A stretch of DNA of 64,000 nt from Siphonodentalium dalli (lineage: Eukaryota; Mollusca; Scaphopoda; Gadilida; Siphonodentaliidae), in contig CP136067.1 of assembly GCA_032622095.1 (NCBI GenBank), positions 131,443,990 to 131,507,989 on the forward strand, read 5' to 3'. The notes beneath the pieces are model-generated. The model did no database searches and was not told where the DNA came from. It was given only the letters and a program-made list of their open reading frames with translations. Every line of letters begins with the position of its first letter. Positions within the stretch are counted from its first letter, which is position 1. Position numbers and translations under genes: made by a program. Of the stretch, positions 1-12,235 are shown piece after piece.

Positions 1-40
1 CGTCGAACGGTGGCAGTAATAGACGGTAGTTGTTTGAGAA

Positions 41-272
41 AATAGCCATGTGCAGTCTATCAATCAATTTGAATTGTCTAAGAATATGTGATAATGCCTG
101 CTTTCTAACGCACAGAACCGTAATCAGAGAGCCTGTGTTTTATTCTCGGCGCGTTGTTTGTACTAGATGTCGAGTCATTGGTTCTTGTCATTGACTGTTG
201 CAAGAATACTTTTCATCGTAGTAGGCGTTCGTTTCCATTTCACCTGATAAGGACCACCATACTTGAAGTAAC
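41..272. repeat. Segmental repeat, copy A
   Basis: This segment leads into the 66-bp minisatellite. It is similar to 2088-2300 (shared start around AGCCATGTGCAGTCTATC) and its middle part is similar to 1730-1830 (shared GAACCGTAATC and AGATGTCGAG). No protein is recognised. It looks like part of an older duplicated unit that flanks the tandem array on both sides. Confidence 0.6.
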
Positions 273-1719
273 TGTTGGTGCTCACTCCATGGTAGAAGTC
301 TTAATATGTATCCAGTTGTATCGTTTAGTAATAATATGTTGGTGCTCACTCCATGGTATATAAGTCTTAATGTGTATATATGTGTATCGTTTAGTACTAA
401 TATGTTGGTGCTCACTCCATGGTATATAAGTCTTAATGTGTATATATGTGTATCGTTTAGTAATAATATGTTGGTGCTCACTCCATAATATATAAGTCGT
501 AATGTGTATATGTGTGTATCGTTCAGTAATACTATGTTGGTGCTCACTCCATTATATATAAGTCGTAATGTGTATCTGGGTGTATCGTTCAGTAATACTA
601 TGTTGGTGCTCACTCCATTATATATAAGTCGTAATGTGTATCTGGGTGTATCGTTCAGTAATACTATGTTGGTGCTCACTCCATTATATATAAGTCGTAA
701 TGTGTATCTGGGTGTATCGTTCAGTAATACTATGTTGGTGCTCACTCCATAATATATAAGTCGTAATGTGTATATGGGTGTATCGTTCAGTAATACTATG
801 TTGGTGCTCACTCCATAATATATAAGTCGTAATGTGTATCTGGGTGTATCGTTCAGTAATACTATGTTGGTGCTCACTCCATAATATATAAGTCGTAATG
901 TGTATATGGGTGTATCGTTCAGTAATACTATGTTGGTGCTCACTCCATAATATATAAGTCGTAATGTGTATATGGGTGTATCGTTCAGTAATACTATGTT
1001 GGTGCTCACTCCATAATATATAAGTCGTAATGTGTATATGGGTGTATCGTTCAGTAATACTATGTTGGTGCTCACTCCATAATATATAAGTCGTAATGTG
1101 TATATGGGTGTATCGTTCAGTAATACTATGTTGGTGCTCACTCCATAATATATAAGTCGTAATGTGTATATGGGTGTATCGTTCAGTAATACTATGTTGG
1201 TGCTCACTCCATGGTATATAAGTCGTAATGTGTATATGGGTGTATCGTTCAGTAATACTATGTTGGTGCTCACTCCATAATATATAAGTCGTAATGTGTA
1301 TATGGGTGTATCGTTCAGTAATACTATGTTGGTGCTCACTCCATAATATATAAGTCGTAATGTGTATGTGGGTGTATCGTTCAGTAATACTATGTTGGTG
1401 CTCACTCCATGGTATATAAGTCGTAATGTGTATCTGGGTGTATCGTTCAGTAATACTATGTTGGTGCTCACTCCATAATATATAAGTCGTAATGTGTATA
1501 TGGGTGTATCGTTCAGTAATACTATGTTGGTGCTCACTCCATGGTATATAAGTCGTAATGTGTATCTGGGTGTATCGTTCAGTAATACTATGTTGGTGCT
1601 CACTCCATAATATATAAGTCGTAATGTGTATCTGGGTGTATCGTTCAGTAATACTATGTTGGTGCTCACTCAATGGTATAAGTCTTAACGTGTATCTAGG
1701 TGTATCGTTTAGTAATAAT
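273..1719. repeat. 66-bp minisatellite, about 22 copies
   Basis: Each unit contains TTGGTGCTCACTCCAT, then TATATAAGTCGTAATGTGTA, then GGGTGTATCGTTCAGTAATA. The spacing is 66 bp throughout. Because 66 is a multiple of three, two minus-strand frames stay open: 188-1669 repeats a 22-residue unit containing STNIVLLNDTP, and 684-1868 repeats a unit containing SEHQHSITERYT. The differences between units change amino acids as readily as not (I/R, Y/H/N), so coding is doubtful. Units at the left edge are the most diverged. Confidence 0.9.
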
Positions 1720-1729
1720 GATTCTTCGT

Positions 1730-1975
1730 TCATGATTTTGAATTGTCTGATAATGTGTGATAAGGTGTGCTTTCTAACACAGAGAACCGTAATCGAAAAG
1801 CCTACATGTATGTTAGATGTCGAGCCGTTTGGCTCTTGTCCATTAATGTTACAAAAAAATCGTTGCATTGCACGATTGGATCAGCGAAGAATTCCCCTTT
1901 CAACAAATTAAATTCCCTAGCCACATAACTCGTTTTATTCGTAGAATTTGAGTTGGGATCCCGTCGTCATTCAAG
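1730..1975. repeat. Segmental repeat, copy C
   Basis: It resembles copy A (AATTGTCTGATAATGTGTG, GAACCGTAATC). Its right part, with CATAACTCGTTTTATTCGTAG, recurs at 3243-3270. No gene is seen in it. Confidence 0.5.
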
Positions 1976-2087
1976 TAAACAACAACTGATGCCATTCAGC
2001 ATTGTGGATCTTGAAAAGAGACACGATAGTTATGGCTTATTAGCATGTTTCAAAGCGATATACCTAAAGTATCAAGCATTATAATTA

Positions 2088-2300
2088 TGGCTATAGTAGC
2101 CATGTGCAGTCTATCAATCAATTTGAATTGTCAGGTGATGCTGCATTTTGCAGCTCATGGACTACTGGATGTCGTGCCGTTTGTTCTTGTGCTTGACTGT
2201 AACAATTGCAAAACACATTTTAATCGAAGTGGGCTTTCTTCCATGTCACTTGACAAGGACCCCTAGACTTGAAGCTGGCGTTCAATGTGTATCGTTCCAA
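2088..2300. repeat. Segmental repeat, copy B
   Basis: Shares with copy A the run AGCCATGTGCAGTCTATC followed by AATCAATTTGAATTGTC, then ATGTCG and a CACTTGACAAGGACC-like end. No coding content is recognised. Confidence 0.6.
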
Positions 2301-2344
2301 GTATTCGTTAATCGTCACATGGGCTTGTAGCGCGCTTTGTTACT

Positions 2345-3115
2345 CAGCCTGAAATGCACCATTTTATATGGGTGTGACCTAACAACGCCCGGACCAGCCC
2401 GGACCACCACTGTGGAGTATAGGGGTGATTTTAGTGGCAATATATGTGTGGGGGTGTCATGGAAACCCACCCACTCAACGACAGGGATCGCTATTAACCC
2501 CCAAAATGCCGCCATCGGCGAATATGTTTGCCGCGAATGAAGCTAACAGCCCGGACCGCCCCTGTGGTGTCTATATAGGAGTGACTTTAGTAGCCATAAC
2601 AGTGCGAGGTTGTCACAAAAAGCCATCGTTACACGCACATTGGTCACGCCCGAACAGAAGTGGCGATATTAACCCATAGTTTGCCAGATTCAGCCAGAAT
2701 TACAATATTGTGCCCGCAATAACAAGACTCGCAGCCCGGACCCCCGTATCGCCCTCGTACCGATAATAAATGCATTCATATATGTAGCGGAACTACCGTC
2801 GACTACATTCACGAAGAGACAAGGCGAATCGCCCACCAAAGCCTGACAATTAACCCCCAAAATGTCACCATCGCCGGATATGTTTACGGATAACGAAGCT
2901 AACAGCCCGGACCAGCCCGGATCGCCCCTGTTGCACCAAAGGGTGATTTTAGTAGAAATATATATGCGTGGGTGCCATGAAAACCCACATACGCACGGAC
3001 GATGGTCACCGCCAAACAGAAGTGCCGATATTAACCCCTAAACTTGCCAGATTCAGCCAGAATTACAATATTGTGCATACAATAACAAGACTCGCAGCCC
3101 GGAACGCCGTATCAC
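2345..3115. repeat. Direct duplication of about 270 bp, rich in GCCCGGACC motifs
   Basis: 2493-2755 and 2846-3110 are diverged direct copies. Both contain ATTAACCCCCAAAATG, GAAGCTAACAGCCCGGACC, CCAGATTCAGCCAGAATTAC and AACAAGACTCGCAGCCCGG. A partial third copy of the GCCCGGACC block starts near 2389. The region is richer in GC than its surroundings. No open frame here is convincing. Confidence 0.7.
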
Positions 3116-3300
3116 GACTGAAGATTGTATTCGTTTAACACATTCCATAAGGAATGAAATCTGACCAACTTAACATCGATATCTAAGTGTTACGACGTGG
3201 TCAGCGAGGAATTGCCCATCAATATATTGCTTTGATTAACCGCACATAACTCGTTTTATTCGTAGAAATAATAATTTCACCTCTTTTGGCTAGCATGTAG

Positions 3301-3654
3301 AAGCTATCCTCATTGAAGTGTCGGCTATGTGATAAACTACTTGAAAACGAAATCGAACATGCAATCATTTTATGTTCCGCCTCAGCCGAAACAAGAATCG
3401 AAATATGTTTCAACATCATAGAGGATTTCGGTATACCATGTTTCTTATACATGTATATTGACAACTTGAACCCCATAGACAGGGTTTGCGCTGTACCAAA
3501 ATTAATTTTGCCAAATAATTTGCCAAATGAAAATATGTTTTGCCAAATGCTATCCCTGATAGTATCATTTTCTGCAACCTTAGGTCTTATGTTACGACAC
3601 TCGTGGTTTGAACGACTTTTGATATCGATAGAAAAGCAGTTAGTTAATAATTAG
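3301..3654 (+). pseudogene. Non-LTR retrotransposon C-terminal fragment
   Basis: The frame opens just after a stop at 3298 and encodes a cysteine-histidine cluster, CRLCDKLLENEIEHAIILC, of the C-x2-C ... H-x4-C type. Such clusters are found in the zinc-binding tail after the reverse transcriptase of many non-LTR elements. About 75 further residues follow before the stop. No polymerase motif is present, so this is a 5'-truncated relic. It differs from the family at 20.6 and 39.1 kb. Recognition rests on the motif and its spacing alone. Confidence 0.45.
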
Positions 3655-5606
3655 TTATATTCGCATCTCTATTGTGGTGTATCATATAACAATAAGCACC
3701 ACACTAAATACTAGTAATCCCTCCAACCATCGGTACTAATGCTATGAGATTAACTGTATCTTAATAGAGTTGTTGACTTTTTCTAAACCTTATAAAACAC
3801 AACTAATATAATATGATTGACCAATATTTTTCAACTTTCTTGAGGAATTAAAAAGTGACTTGCCAAATGAAAATATTTTTTGCCAAATGTGAATTATTTT
3901 TGCCATTGGCAAATTTGGCAAGCGGCAGCGCGAACCCTGCCCATAGATCAGTTGATGATATTTTTTTCATGCATCCCGCCACCCATTTGGGACCTCGTAA
4001 GTGATATTAAGCAATTCACCTTGTTTCTTGTTCGCAATATATTCAAACTATGGAACATGTATACGGATCGGATCCGGCTCGAGTCTATCGACTACATAGA
4101 TCACCCTTAAAACAGCTCACGAACCTCAATATATACATAAATTATCTATATTTAGCCGGAGCGGCATCCAGCTAAACATAAAATACTTCATAACGTAAAT
4201 AAAGCTACCGCAGACAACTCCTTGCTCCATTCGATACATAAACATACTCGCATATTTATCCAGTTAAAGTATTTCGTGAAAACAAAAAATGCACGAGGCC
4301 TACATGTGTAATGCATATACCTCATTAACTTTGTATCGTGCACATATGTGTGTATAAAATTATGTGAAATAATTGTTTGTAACCTATATGTTGAAACACT
4401 TGTGTATGATGTGTAATGTGCAGACTGTTCATTTGCCGCAATATTGTTAAGAAATCACTTTGGCTGTGCACTGGGATATGAGATCACAACGTTTCCATAA
4501 TATAACGTAGCATCGGCGCTATAATGTCCTATATCCATTTTTTTCAATTTTTGTGGGAAACTCGATTTGAAAATTTGACTATCAGGTTTTCATATATGTC
4601 TGTTTTATTTTCACCTTATGTTGTTTTCATGTTATCATTGGAAACGAAAAACTAATATGTTTAAATTGTCTTGCTTTAAATGTCAGTATTATTTATGTAA
4701 TTCGTTGACATGACAGTGTTTGGAGAACAATTTGGCTTATTCGTGAGTGCTAAAGTGGTTTTTAGGTTTTTAAATCATTTCAAAGTACAAAACTCGCACA
4801 TTATATGTCATTTTCTGTGCTATTTCAACAAACGAATTCAGCTAGAATGAAGATTTTCATATATAAGAGTACGAAAGCTCTATTTCCAGTCAGGCATATT
4901 GGCGGCCATTAGTTCCCATTGGTCACTATTATCAGTTCGAGATAGAACATTATAGCACTGAAATTTATGTGTTACAAAATAAATAATTCAATGGTTCACA
5001 GTGGAGATAGAACAATATAGCACTGACATAAAACTAATTCGGCAGATGGAACATATTTCCATAGCCTGGTATTATGTATATGCTCAGCTCGCATTCATAT
5101 CTGGTGTATGCTATACTCAATAACTTGTGTTTTTTCGGAAAGAAAATACCACGCCGAATCGAACGGTACTATTATCTCATTTTCCCGTCAAACTGGATAT
5201 AGAACATTTTAGCATCGAGTCGACAATATGTTAGCAAGTCTCCACACGATAAGTTAAACGCTTCATTATAACCGACATTGATCAGGCTTTTTTCGGGGCA
5301 TGGTACATATCAATTCCGGAGAATATAAGGTTTTTTCCAAATAGTGCAGCAGTATATTGCTGCGACAAAGCGCTTCGATTCATGATTGTCTGGCTGCTCT
5401 AACATTAAATACCCACAATCCAATGTCAACAACAAATCGCTCAAAATACACCAAACACAAACCTTGCCTGACAGCCCTCCCCATTCGGACAGCCACATCC
5501 ACCATTTGTATACACATAGATAATTTCTTTCAGCGTAACTGGTTATAAATGCGTCATATTTTTTTTTTCTGCACCAAAATCTGCCATATATGATCAATTC
5601 AGATTA
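3655..5606. other. No gene recognised
   Basis: AT-rich unique-looking sequence. TTGCCAAATGAAAATAT occurs at 3520-3540 and again at 3859-3880. A short motif, ATAGAACATTATAGCACTG, appears near 4945 with looser copies near 5005 and 5200. Nothing else is supported. Confidence 0.4.
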
Positions 5607-5912
5607 ACCTTACAGCCTTGAAATCTATATTTCACATCTTCCTTATATGTCTCAACAGACACAGATATGCATAGTTTTATGCTCGCCCTAATTGGTAATC
5701 CATGGACACATACGCTGAAAGATGTTATTCGACATATAATGCAAACTCAAATTAGTTTTCTCACCATGTACAAACGTTTCTGTTATCGCCTTCTTGTCAT
5801 TTTTATAACAATGTATTGTCATTTTTGTATACGGGATAAGGGTTACCTAAGTTAAAATAAGTTGTGCCCCGATCCCTTATGTATATTTGTATACGAATAA
5901 AATCTGTTTAAA
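5607..5912 (+). pseudogene. Non-LTR retrotransposon 3' end
   Basis: The frame near 5667-5780 (LIGNPWTHTLKDVIRHI ... MYKRF) fits the last residues of the retrotransposon tail seen at 20951-21397 (GIPDETFQRNTKLFRIVQSY ... TRF). After it come a short untranslated stretch, TGTGCCCCGATCCCTTATG, and the polyadenylation-like AATAAAATCTGTTTAAA. The same signature ends the element at 20637 (CCCCAATCCCTTTGTATA, AATAAAATATGTTTAAA). The 5' part is missing. Confidence 0.5.
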
Positions 5913-6289
5913 GTAAAAGTCCACAATATACCACGGGAATAGTGCATATACATACAATATTTATATTCCGGATTTACATGTCATCAACATATTACAGCAT
6001 AGTTAACATGTAGCACTGATATAACAAATATACAGTCATACATGTATGTGTCACTTGTCGGTTTCACTTAATTATTTGTCTTTACTCACATAGGAAGGGC
6101 ATGTCTGTTTAACAATAAGTATACAAACCACCAACTCCCGGAAAGGAACTGACAGACTTGTTCATGTTCACGAATCAGTTTACCTTCCATGCTTGTGCGT
6201 GGATCGCAAATACGTTCTTATCGGGTTTAGGAACCTGCTTCACAATAGTTGGACGGCTTATGTAGGCCAACGCACTTTACCACACGAGC
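5913..6289. other. No gene recognised
   Basis: AT-rich sequence with no repeat or frame I can support. Confidence 0.4.
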
Positions 6290-6470
6290 GTGTTCTTAGT
6301 GTATGGCCTATTTTAACAAACTCGATCACATATTATAAAGCACGGTGTTATTGGATCAGAAAGTCGGCGTTAACACAATTATATGAGTTAATGGCTGTCA
6401 ATATGAGTCCCTCCTGAGAAACAAACCCTGACACGGGGGTCGGGATAGTGAAATACATGATGGAAGTTCA
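6290..6470. repeat. Dispersed repeat, copy 1
   Basis: Similar to 13185-13440. Shared runs include TTAATGGCTGTCAATATGAG, GACACGG-GGTCG and TGAAAT-CATGATGGAA. The copy at 13185-13440 is longer in the middle. Identity unknown. Confidence 0.55.
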
Positions 6471-6808
6471 AAAACTATCAATTTCTTTGAATCAGTTAAA
6501 GGCACGAATGGTATAATATAATGGTAGTTGAATGCGATATTATCCACAAAACACATTTTGTTTATCTACATCATATAACGAGTGTGCGATAACAAAACAC
6601 ACAACACCGTGGATATTTTGTTTGGGAGATGTATTCGCGGTGACCCATTCAACACCGTAATCTTGAGTGGTGAGGATTAGCGAGCGCTATACCGATATGT
6701 TGTAAACAATATGGTGGCAGTTATAACCAGATTCACTAGGTTGGTCTCCCCGGTGTTAAGTGTTTTACTTATCGCACACTTTTTACGTACTCTACTGTAT
6801 CACAATAT

Positions 6809-7265
6809 GTGACCCGCCATATCAATTCCAGTCGTTAGTCGGGATTTTTTTTACCCTGTGCCAATGCATTCTCTTATATATTCGAGTCGACCATAGGTCG
6901 CCTCGCATATATAAAAGAATGCATTGTCCTAACAATTTTTTATCATTGTTTTAAAATAAATGTTTCTTACAATTTTTAGGACATAAAATAAAAAACATCC
7001 ATTACCCTGCAGGGAGCCCCACACATATATAGAATCATATAGAAGAGTCTCGTCTGCCCATGTTTATCTGGGGCTTTGTATGGGTGAAATTATAAAATTG
7101 TTAAAGAATACAAGAAAAAATTATTAAAATTGTAAAAAATTGTTAGGCCAATGCATTCTTTTATATATGCGATGCGACCTATGGTCGACTCGCATATATA
7201 AGAGAATGCATTGGCACAGGGTAAAATAATCCCGACTTACGACTGGATTTGATATGGCGGGTCAC
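6809..7265. mobile_element. GTG-family element, copy 1, with double-hairpin module
   Basis: A 457-bp non-autonomous DNA element with termini GTGACCCGCCATATCAA. It is flanked by ATAT on both sides (6805-6808 and 7266-7269), which reads as a 4-bp target duplication. Inside is the module from 6854 to 7221, with hairpins at 6860-6928 and 7147-7215. Between them is a unique core containing CCCTGCAGGGAGCCCCACAC. No open frame fits a transposase. The copy at 42978-43435 is nearly identical and the one at 61430-61822 is truncated. Confidence 0.85.
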
Positions 7266-7484
7266 ATATATGGCTGTTAGTTTACATAACACAGCGTACG
7301 AACTTGACAATAACATACTATTTACGCGATATTTATGATTGATATAAGATGAATTAGTCCAGGAGATATTGGTAGACCTCTGCACCCCCCCAGGACTTAA
7401 CTTCACCCCACTAATTTTCTTCCTTAAGGTCTCCTCTAATTTTTGTCACTTGTTAACAAGAAAAAAAAGTGGCCGCAGAGACTC

Positions 7485-8560
7485 CAGACAAGATGGCGTC
7501 CATCATGGCGGCCATTTTTTTTATATGCACCAGGTTTCTTTGATCGCCGTTATAGTAAAGATGATGTCACATGCGGTCTTGTTTTCCGATCGATTCGTTA
7601 TGGTAATATAAAACCCTTACAAATTATCCAAAATTCCGACACAAAAATCCAATATGGCGATCAAGATGGCCGCCGAAATGTGAAAATTTGCTATTTTTCG
7701 GACATTTCACCACCTTTCGTATGTCTCTGTGGGAAAATATTGGCACCTTGATGCGATTTTATACATTTATCGTCTAGAAGAGTCATTGGTGAACACACGG
7801 GGACCATAATATATATTCCTTGACGGATATTTTTGTCCGATATCACGTTTTCCCAAATGCCGGTATAATCCGGTCAAAGCCCAAACGACGCTAATAACGC
7901 AATGTCTGTTTCGAATCAATGAGTGTTATTGCTATTATTACTCCAGCCATGATTATATATGTGCAGGAGATACTCGGGCTAGGATTCCTCTTATACCTGA
8001 GTTGAGGAATATTTACCCAATTCCAAGATGGCGGCCAAAATGGCCACCAGAAATAGAAAAATTGCCGAAAATCGCTGATTTTAACATCAGTGAAAGTTAT
8101 TGTCATGACAACTCCACACCTGCTTACTATTGTGAGTTGGGAACACTTAGTCGAATAACTGTCCTTATATTGCATCCAAATAAAAGTCCCCCAAATCCAA
8201 AATGGCGCCCACAATGGCCGACAAATTTTGAAAAATTACCGAAATTCCCTCATGTACATCATTGGGCATTATTGCCGAGAAAACTCCACACATGCTGACA
8301 GTTAAGTTGTAAATACTGAGGTGAAGTAATTACCTTGCATCTGATGAAGGAAATTGTTTTCCAAATCGAAGATGGCGGCCAAAATGGCGTCCGAACTTTG
8401 AGAACAAGCTTACATTCCTTTACTTTCTTACTATGGGCGTTATTGTTAAGCGAATTCTACCCATATGGAACATTGATATGAAGTATGCATATGGAACATT
8501 GATATGAAGTATTCATTTGAGTTTGGCCAGCTCTCACAATCAAGATGACTGCCAAACTGG
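7485..8560. repeat. Degenerate ~175-bp tandem repeats with ATGGCGGC motifs (left arm)
   Basis: Motifs of the AAGATGGCGGCCAAAATGG type lie at about 7491, 7661, 8025, 8201, 8371 and 8541, with a weak one near 7851. That is a spacing of roughly 170-190 bp. The surrounding bases are also partly alike (CAACTCCACACCTGCT near 8108 and AAACTCCACACATGCT near 8281). Subterminal repeats in transposons often bind transposase. The motif also resembles the vertebrate YY1 core, but that need not mean regulation here. Confidence 0.65.
8461..8512. repeat. 26-bp tandem duplication
   Basis: CATATGGAACATTGATATGA followed by AGTAT(G/T) occurs twice in a row. The matching place in the other arm (near 11220) has a single diverged copy, so the duplication came after the arms separated. 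Confidence 0.8.
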
Positions 8561-9321
8561 CGGCCAGAAATTGAAAAGAAGTCGAAATTGTCACATACTA
8601 ATTTCAACTTTTTGTCATAATATCAATATGTATGCATTGGACGAAACGGTACATAAGCCATCGATTAGTTCCAACATAGGTCGTCTCCTTCTGGAAGGAT
8701 GGAAACCCACAATAATCGCGATTTGGCATTTAGAAATCCATTCTCCACTAAGCGCCCATAATGGCCGTAACCGTATATGGGTGCGCCGAATAGTTATATT
8801 ATGACTTCCAAGAATCAAAACAACAGTACCTGAGCTTATTCTGATTTGCCACATTCAGCATTATCTGGATCAGCATCCGTCTCGTCACATTAATCTATCT
8901 CGCTCACTCCAACATAGTTTTCTACACTTCTTGGTAGAAGGGTCCCACTAATCGCAATGTTTCAAACAACACATATGCCGGTGTCAAGCTCACGTGTTTG
9001 TCTCGAAAGCTGGGAATTCTTATCCTTATTCTTGGCGAGCTTCATTCGTGGTAGCTTATGGTATAATTCAGATGCTACATATGGGATACATGCTACATTG
9101 CGTGATAAACTACAAAGGTATGCGGTCGATGCGTATACTAGCTTTCAGAAGGATCTCTCTATCTGCGTATTTTTCAGATTTGGTTATCTAATGTGGATAA
9201 CAAACTGTACATCTGGTGATCTTCCCATCCAGCCACTTCTCAATATATGGTTCATCAATTCACATATTCACGTACTGACGTAGCCGGACAACTTCTGTAT
9301 ATGGCTTCGAATGTTGAAAGC

Positions 9322-9574
9322 CTAACATTTGACGGATGCCTTTCTGCTAAGGCGTAGAAGACCATAATGCATAATATACCCACACTTCTTGACCATGATC
9401 ATAAGAGCAGTCCTGGTGGCGTCCATCAATCGTCTCACCGTACAGATCCAAGCAGATACTAACAATACATGCGGTGCTAGTTTGTGGGCATGTGTCATGA
9501 TAGTGGAAATGAAATTGGACCATGACTGCACCGCCCCTTCTTTGGGTATGTTTTAGATTCAGACATGATCTCAT
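9322..9574 (-). pseudogene. Transposase-like remnant, left arm
   Basis: Overlapping minus frames contain THAHKLAPHVLLVSAW and, one frame over, GQEVWVYYALWSSTP, then a stop, then QKGIRQMLGF. The same residues recur in the opposite arm at 10248-10451 with independent damage. The arrangement faintly recalls transposon proteins with a V-x-F-L-L-V-G-H-T-H-E-D-I-D-Q signature, but key residues are missing. I infer a dead transposase; the family is uncertain. Confidence 0.35.
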
Positions 9575-10247
9575 GTGGCTTTGCTTTCCTTGTATGCTAA
9601 GATTGTATCTTTCAATCCGCTTGGAGGCCGTTCTTAATCAACGAACCAGACGTGTACCATTGGCTACTACTATATAAGCCCCACCAGACTGGGATGAAGT
9701 CTTCAGGACGATGCATTTGATAGTTACCGATAATATGTCATACTCACGCTGGGTGGTGGTCGGTATGGTTCAAGAAAGTACAATGCCATCAACACAAGGG
9801 TGAAATGTTCAACGCGAAGAACATCTAGAGGAATGTTACTTTGATGAGATCTTGCATTCAGTTTAACCAACGTTGGGTACACCAAGTGATTTATTGGTAA
9901 CATCACCATTCAAAACCATTGTCCTGCATGAGACATCTTAACTACTATATTCTAAAGTTATATAATATAAAGCTATATGATCATAAAGGTCACGTTCACC
10001 AACGTCCACATCCATTGCCATCGAGACTATAAATTGTTCTTTAAGCACACAGTGAAATAAATGCACCACAGTTCGTGACATTTTCTTGAATAATACCGTC
10101 CACATCTGACACTAACCCTGAGAGATCATAACAACAATGCATACCTTCATTCCATAAAGACATTATCCTTTAGCCCATCCGACTGGCTAGGATAGTGGAA
10201 ATACAATCTTACCACACCAAAATGACCAACACGCATGACATTCTATA

Positions 10248-10451
10248 TTGAAACATGCACCTGGTTTAGGGTTGTATACCGTGGCCCATTTCATTCCCAC
10301 TGTCATGGCGCATGTCCACAAACTAGCACCGCGAGTATTGTTCTTCTCTGCTGGGAGCTATTCGACGAGACGACTGCGGGACGTCACACAGTTTGCTTTG
10401 GATCGTGATCAAGAAGTGTGGGTAGTCGGTACATTATGGTCTTCTCCTTAG
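10248..10451 (+). pseudogene. Transposase-like remnant, right arm
   Basis: This frame contains VAHFIPTVMAHVHKLAPRVL and then DQEVWVVGTLWSSP before a stop. It is the inverted counterpart of 9322-9574. Similarity persists beyond the stop in both arms. Two copies with similar residues but different breaks suggest a real ancestral protein. Confidence 0.35.
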
Positions 10452-11169
10452 CAGATAGGCATCTGTCCAAGGGAATGAGACAGCTAGCTACCTCCGAAAC
10501 ACTGCCGAAGTTGTCCACGTATGCCAATACGTTCGCTAAGTTTGTGAGTTGAACCATCTATTGAGAAGTGACTAGTTAACTGGGAAGTTCGCCATGTATA
10601 CATGTCATTATCTACACGGGGTATGAGAAAGACATACATAGAGATGACCTTCTATAAGCTTGTATACTTATCGACCATATGCCTTTCTAGTTCAAGATGG
10701 CGAACAAATCCCATATTTAGCAAGCATCTAAAATCTTAAGCCAGACACTGGGAAATTAATTGTTTGAAACGTTATGATTAAAGGGACCCTTCTCACAGGA
10801 AGTGTTGAATACTTTGTCGGTGTGAGCGAACTAGATTTATCAGGCAAAGAAATGGAATAACCCAGATCATTAAGGACGTGGCAAATCAGAATCTTTTACC
10901 AGATAATTGTTCTAATGTGGCTATTCGGCGCACCTACGGTTACGGCCATTAGAAGTGTCAAATGGATTTCGAAATGACATATCGCTATATTAAGTGTGGG
11001 TTTTCGTACTTCCAGAAGGACCCGATCAATGTTATGCGTATTGATACGTTTTAAGTTGAACTAATATATGGTTTGTGTATAGTTTCGTCCATACATATCG
11101 ATACTATGACAAAAAGTTGAAATTTGTATGTGAATATATCGATTTCTTTTCAATTTCTGGCCTCCAGTT

Positions 11170-12235
11170 TAGTTGCCATCTTGACCTTGAGTATCAATTG
11201 ACAAACTCAAATGAATACTTCATACCAATATTCCATATCAACATGTGATGGTGGGTAGAATTAGCGAAACAATAACGCCCATCGTAAGAAAGTAAAGGAA
11301 TGTAGGCGTGTTTTCAAATATCGGTCGCCATTTTGGCCGCCATCTTCGATTTGGAAAACCATTTCTTTCATGGGATGAAAGGTAATTACTTCACCTCAGT
11401 ATTTACAACTCAACTGTCGGCATGTGTGGAGTTTTCTCGACAATAATGCCCAATGATGTGAACATGAGGGAATTTCGGTGATTTTTCAAAATTTGTCGGC
11501 CATTGTGGGCGCCATTTTGGATTTGGGGGACTTTTATTTGGATGCAATATAAGGAAAGTTATTCAACTAAGTGTTCCCAACTCACAATAGTAAGCAGGTG
11601 TGGAGTTGTCGTGACAATAACTCTCACTGATGTTAAAATCAACGATTTTCGGTGATTTTTCTATTTCTGGTGGCCATTTTGGCCGCCATCTTGGATTTGG
11701 GTGAATATTCCTCAACTCAGGTATAAGAGAAATCCTAGCCCGAGTATCTCCTGCACATATATAATCATGGCTGGAGTAATAATAGCAATAACACTCATTG
11801 ATTCGAAACAGACATTGCGTTATTAGCGTCGTTTTGGCTTTGACCGGATTATACCGGCATTTGGGAAAACGTGATATCGGACAAAAATATCCGTCAAGGA
11901 ATATATATTATGGTCCCCGTGTGTTCGCCAATGACTCTTCTAGACGATAAATGTATAAAATCGCGTCAATGTGCCAATATTTTCCCACAGAGACATACGA
12001 AAGGTGGTGAAATGTCCGAAAAATAGCAAATTTTCACATTTTGGCGGCCATCTTGGCCGCCATATTGGATTTTTGTGTCGGATTTTTGGCTAATTTGTAA
12101 GGGTTATATATTACCATAACGAATCGAATGGAAAACAAGACCGCATGTGACATCATCTTTACTATAACGGCGATCAAAGAAACCTGGTGCATATAAAAAA
12201 ATGGCCGCCATGATGGACGCCATCTTGTCTGGAGT
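11170..12235. repeat. Degenerate ~175-bp tandem repeats with ATGGCGGC motifs (right arm)
   Basis: Mirror image of 7485-8560. Motifs of the GGCCGCCATCTTGGATTTGG type are seen near 11172, 11336, 11511, 11687, 12048 and 12222. Confidence 0.65.

Noticed and set aside
188-1669. A 493-codon repeat protein
   Set aside because: The frame is open only because the 66-bp unit is a multiple of three. A second frame is open too, and substitutions are not biased to silent sites.
7491-8560. ATGGCGGC motifs as YY1-bound host promoters
   Set aside because: They lie in the arms of a transposon-like inverted repeat, repeat at ~175 bp, and no gene is nearby.
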